NCBI GenBank assembly: GCA_005877675.1
Contig: VBNZ01000049.1
Span: 5,083-12,880 of the forward strand
DNA from: Gammaproteobacteria bacterium
GTDB lineage: Bacteria; Pseudomonadota; Gammaproteobacteria; Xanthomonadales; Rhodanobacteraceae
Reading direction: 5' to 3'
DNA: 7,798 bases
Program-made: the position numbers and the translations under genes
Part shown: in pieces, positions 6,699 to 7,798 of the stretch
Layout of the letters: every line of letters starts with the position of its first letter
How positions within the stretch are numbered: position 1 is the stretch's first letter
The notes under the pieces: generated by a model
Told to the model about the DNA's origin: nothing
What the model saw: the letters and a program-made list of their open reading frames with translations, nothing else
The model's database searches: none

Positions 6699-7516
6699 TC
6701 GACTTCAAGCACGATCTGCGCATTGGCGGACTTGCCCAGGCGGTCGTTCCAGTCGACCACGGTTGCGCCGCGCGTGAGTTTGCCGTCGATTTCGATAGCG
6801 ACGTGGCGCTGCTCCGAGCGGCGCACGATATCGGGTTCGAGCGCGACCGCCATCGCAAGCGCGTCGGCGATCAGCATCTGCGGTCGCCCGCGCGCACGCG
6901 TCCATTCGACCGTCTTGCGCGTGATATCCGCATAAAACTTCGCGCGCGCGGTGTTTGCCGAGATCAGCTTGGCGAAACGTTCGAAATCGATGCCGTGGCG
7001 CACGGTCGCTTCCCAATCGACCAGCACGAATTGCGGCCAGCTCGAGAATACGACGTGCGCGGCCTCGGGATCGAAGCCGATATTGAACTCGGCCGGCACC
7101 GTTTCGTAGTTGCCGCGCCCGGTCACCGCGCCGCCCATGATCACGAGCTTGGCCACCCGCTGCGGCAGCGTCGGATCGAGCTTGAGCGCGAGCGCGAGAT
7201 TGGTCAGCGGCGCAAGCGCGACCAGCACGAGCGCGCCGGCGTGCTGATGCGACAAGCGCAGGATCGCGAGCGCCGCGTGCTCGGCTTCGGACTTGCGCGC
7301 GCTGCGCGCGTAGGCCGTGTCGCCGAAGCCGTCATTGCCGTGCACGTAGGCGGCGTCCTCGACCAGCTTGAGCGCGTTCGCGACCGTATGATCGAGACCG
7401 ACATTGCCTGCAGCGATCGACAGGCCAAGTACATCAGCACGCTCGTGCGCCATCAGTATCGCCATCGCATCGTCGACGCCTGGATCGGTGTCGATCAACA
7501 ATTTATATTTTTCCAC
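6650..7516 (-). CDS. Inosine-uridine-preferring nucleoside hydrolase family protein, with internal gap
   Basis: Nucleoside N-ribohydrolase family member, expected to split nucleosides into base and ribose for salvage in the cytoplasm. The calcium/ribose signature DTDPGVDD is at residues 9-16, AGN at 36-38, YVHGNDGFGD at 57-66, IMGGAV at 126-131 and PAEFNIGFDPEAA at 141-153, all in family order. With GTG at 7516 the product is 288 residues; relatives usually have 310-325. The shortage is local: Asn38 to His59 spans 21 residues, whereas the matching Asn39 to His82 of the Crithidia enzyme spans 43, so about 22 residues including a core strand are missing after KLVE. Near the end, LIADALAMAVALEP (215-228) replaces the common HDPLAVA, leaving Ala217 where the catalytic His is expected. 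GTG is preferred because the family N-terminus (KYKLLIDTDPG) starts right there; an ATG at 7588 would add 24 unrelated residues. The gene is convergent with the channel gene, overlapping 49 bases. Family sure, activity doubtful. Confidence 0.88.
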   Translation of the reverse strand: MEKYKLLIDTDPGVDDAMAILMAHERADVLGLSIAAGNVGLDHTVANALKLVEDAAYVHGNDGFGDTAYARSARKSEAEHAALAILRLSHQHAGALVLVALAPLTNLALALKLDPTLPQRVAKLVIMGGAVTGRGNYETVPAEFNIGFDPEAAHVVFSSWPQFVLVDWEATVRHGIDFERFAKLISANTARAKFYADITRKTVEWTRARGRPQMLIADALAMAVALEPDIVRRSEQRHVAIEIDGKLTRGATVVDWNDRLGKSANAQIVLEVDQVRFEALLASALGAG

Positions 7517-7540
7517 TTTTCTTATCGCCAGCTGAGCGGG

Positions 7541-7570
7541 ATGACATTCTAAGCGTAGTCGGGTCAAAAT
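7541..7570 (+). promoter_or_regulatory. Candidate promoter of the rightmost gene
   Basis: ATGACA (7541-7546, five of six to TTGACA) and CAAAAT (7565-7570, four of six to TATAAT) are 18 bases apart, which would start transcription near 7577 and give a leader of about 45 bases. It lies in the divergent gap (7517-7623) between the nucleoside hydrolase and the oxygenase-like gene. On the other strand TAGAAT (7553-7548) could serve as a -10 for the hydrolase but lacks a good -35. Confidence 0.4.
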
Positions 7571-7610
7571 GGGTGCCGACCTGAGCAAGCGCTCGCCAGG
7601 TTTCCAGCCG

Positions 7611-7615
7611 AAGGA
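7611..7615 (+). promoter_or_regulatory. Ribosome binding site for a TTG start
   Basis: AAGGA followed after 8 bases by TTG at 7624. It supports TTG as the start of the last gene; the only nearby ATG (7569) is in another frame. Confidence 0.65.
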
Positions 7616-7623
7616 ATTTCGCG

Positions 7624-7798
7624 TTGTCCTCCCCGCTCGAAAACATCGTCAATCCGCACCTACTGGGCGAGGTCGACGCGTTGCGCGCGCAGTTCACCGG
7701 TGCCGCGCCCTTCCGGCATGTGACGATCCAAGATTTTTTCGCGCTGCGCTACGCCGAACAACTGCTGGCCGAGTTTCCAAGCTTCGCGCAAGGCAATC
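7624..7798 (+). CDS. N-terminus of a probable 2OG-Fe(II) oxygenase-like protein (cut by window end)
   Basis: The first 58 codons of a gene that runs off the right edge. It starts with TTG preceded at good distance by AAGGA. The product begins LSSPLENIVNPHLL (1-14) and contains APFRHVTIQDFFALRYAEQL (28-47) and LLAEFPSF (47-54). The pattern of a Pro-Phe-x-His-Val-x-Ile-x-Asp-Phe-Phe run followed by an amphipathic helix and EFP is the usual opening of 2-oxoglutarate/Fe(II)-dependent oxygenases of the prolyl-4-hydroxylase type, which often hydroxylate proteins, lipids or saccharides. The HxD...H iron ligands would lie beyond the window, so the call rests on the N-terminus only. Composition is like that of the neighbouring genes. 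It diverges from the nucleoside hydrolase across a gap of 107 bases. Confidence 0.6.
   Translation, partial: MSSPLENIVNPHLLGEVDALRAQFTGAAPFRHVTIQDFFALRYAEQLLAEFPSFAQGN

Noticed and set aside
6786..7552. Continuation of the + frame from 6182 to 7552 as a 456-residue protein
   Set aside because: It has no start with a ribosome site, is Arg/His/Asp-rich, and lies opposite the nucleoside hydrolase, whose motifs are clear.
1..7798. CRISPR arrays, tRNA or rRNA genes, insertion sequences, or a defence-type gene cluster
   Set aside because: No regularly spaced repeats, no cloverleaf or rRNA sequence, no transposase and no inverted-repeat-bounded element were seen. All sizeable frames are accounted for by ordinary families.

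Overview
The window is GC-rich chromosomal DNA from a gammaproteobacterium. The adjacent pair of a zinc-independent (type B) ribosomal protein L31 and a hexameric-type citrate synthase, together with the protein sequences themselves, points to the Xanthomonadales/Lysobacterales, perhaps Rhodanobacteraceae. This placement is inferred from recall of family sequences and not from a search. No RNA gene, CRISPR array, insertion sequence or phage-like module is visible.

Layout, left to right: (1) a GT-B glycosyltransferase on + (8-1300, possibly starting further left); (2) citrate synthase gltA on - (2589-1297), whose stop codon overlaps that of the glycosyltransferase; (3) a 284-base gap with three GC-rich hairpins; (4) ribosomal protein L31 type B on - (3125-2874) with a clear promoter; (5) a large MscK/KefA-type mechanosensitive channel gene on + (3292-6698), broken by what looks like a clean 19-base deletion in its most conserved motif; (6) a nucleoside hydrolase on - (7516-6650), which overlaps the channel gene tail to tail and appears to lack about 22 internal residues; (7) the start of a TTG-initiated gene on + (7624 to the window end) resembling the N-terminus of 2-oxoglutarate/Fe(II) oxygenases.

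The genes do not form one pathway. The L31 and gltA genes point the same way and may share some transcription. The glycosyltransferase and the partial oxygenase-like gene would fit surface-polysaccharide or modification functions at the two edges. The channel would protect against osmotic downshock, and the hydrolase would salvage nucleosides.

I did not find a convincing undescribed multi-gene system. The most noteworthy signals are the two internal deletions in neighbouring genes (a frameshifting one in the channel gene and an in-frame one in the hydrolase), which mean either gene decay or sequence/assembly error, and the atypical active-site motif of the hydrolase.
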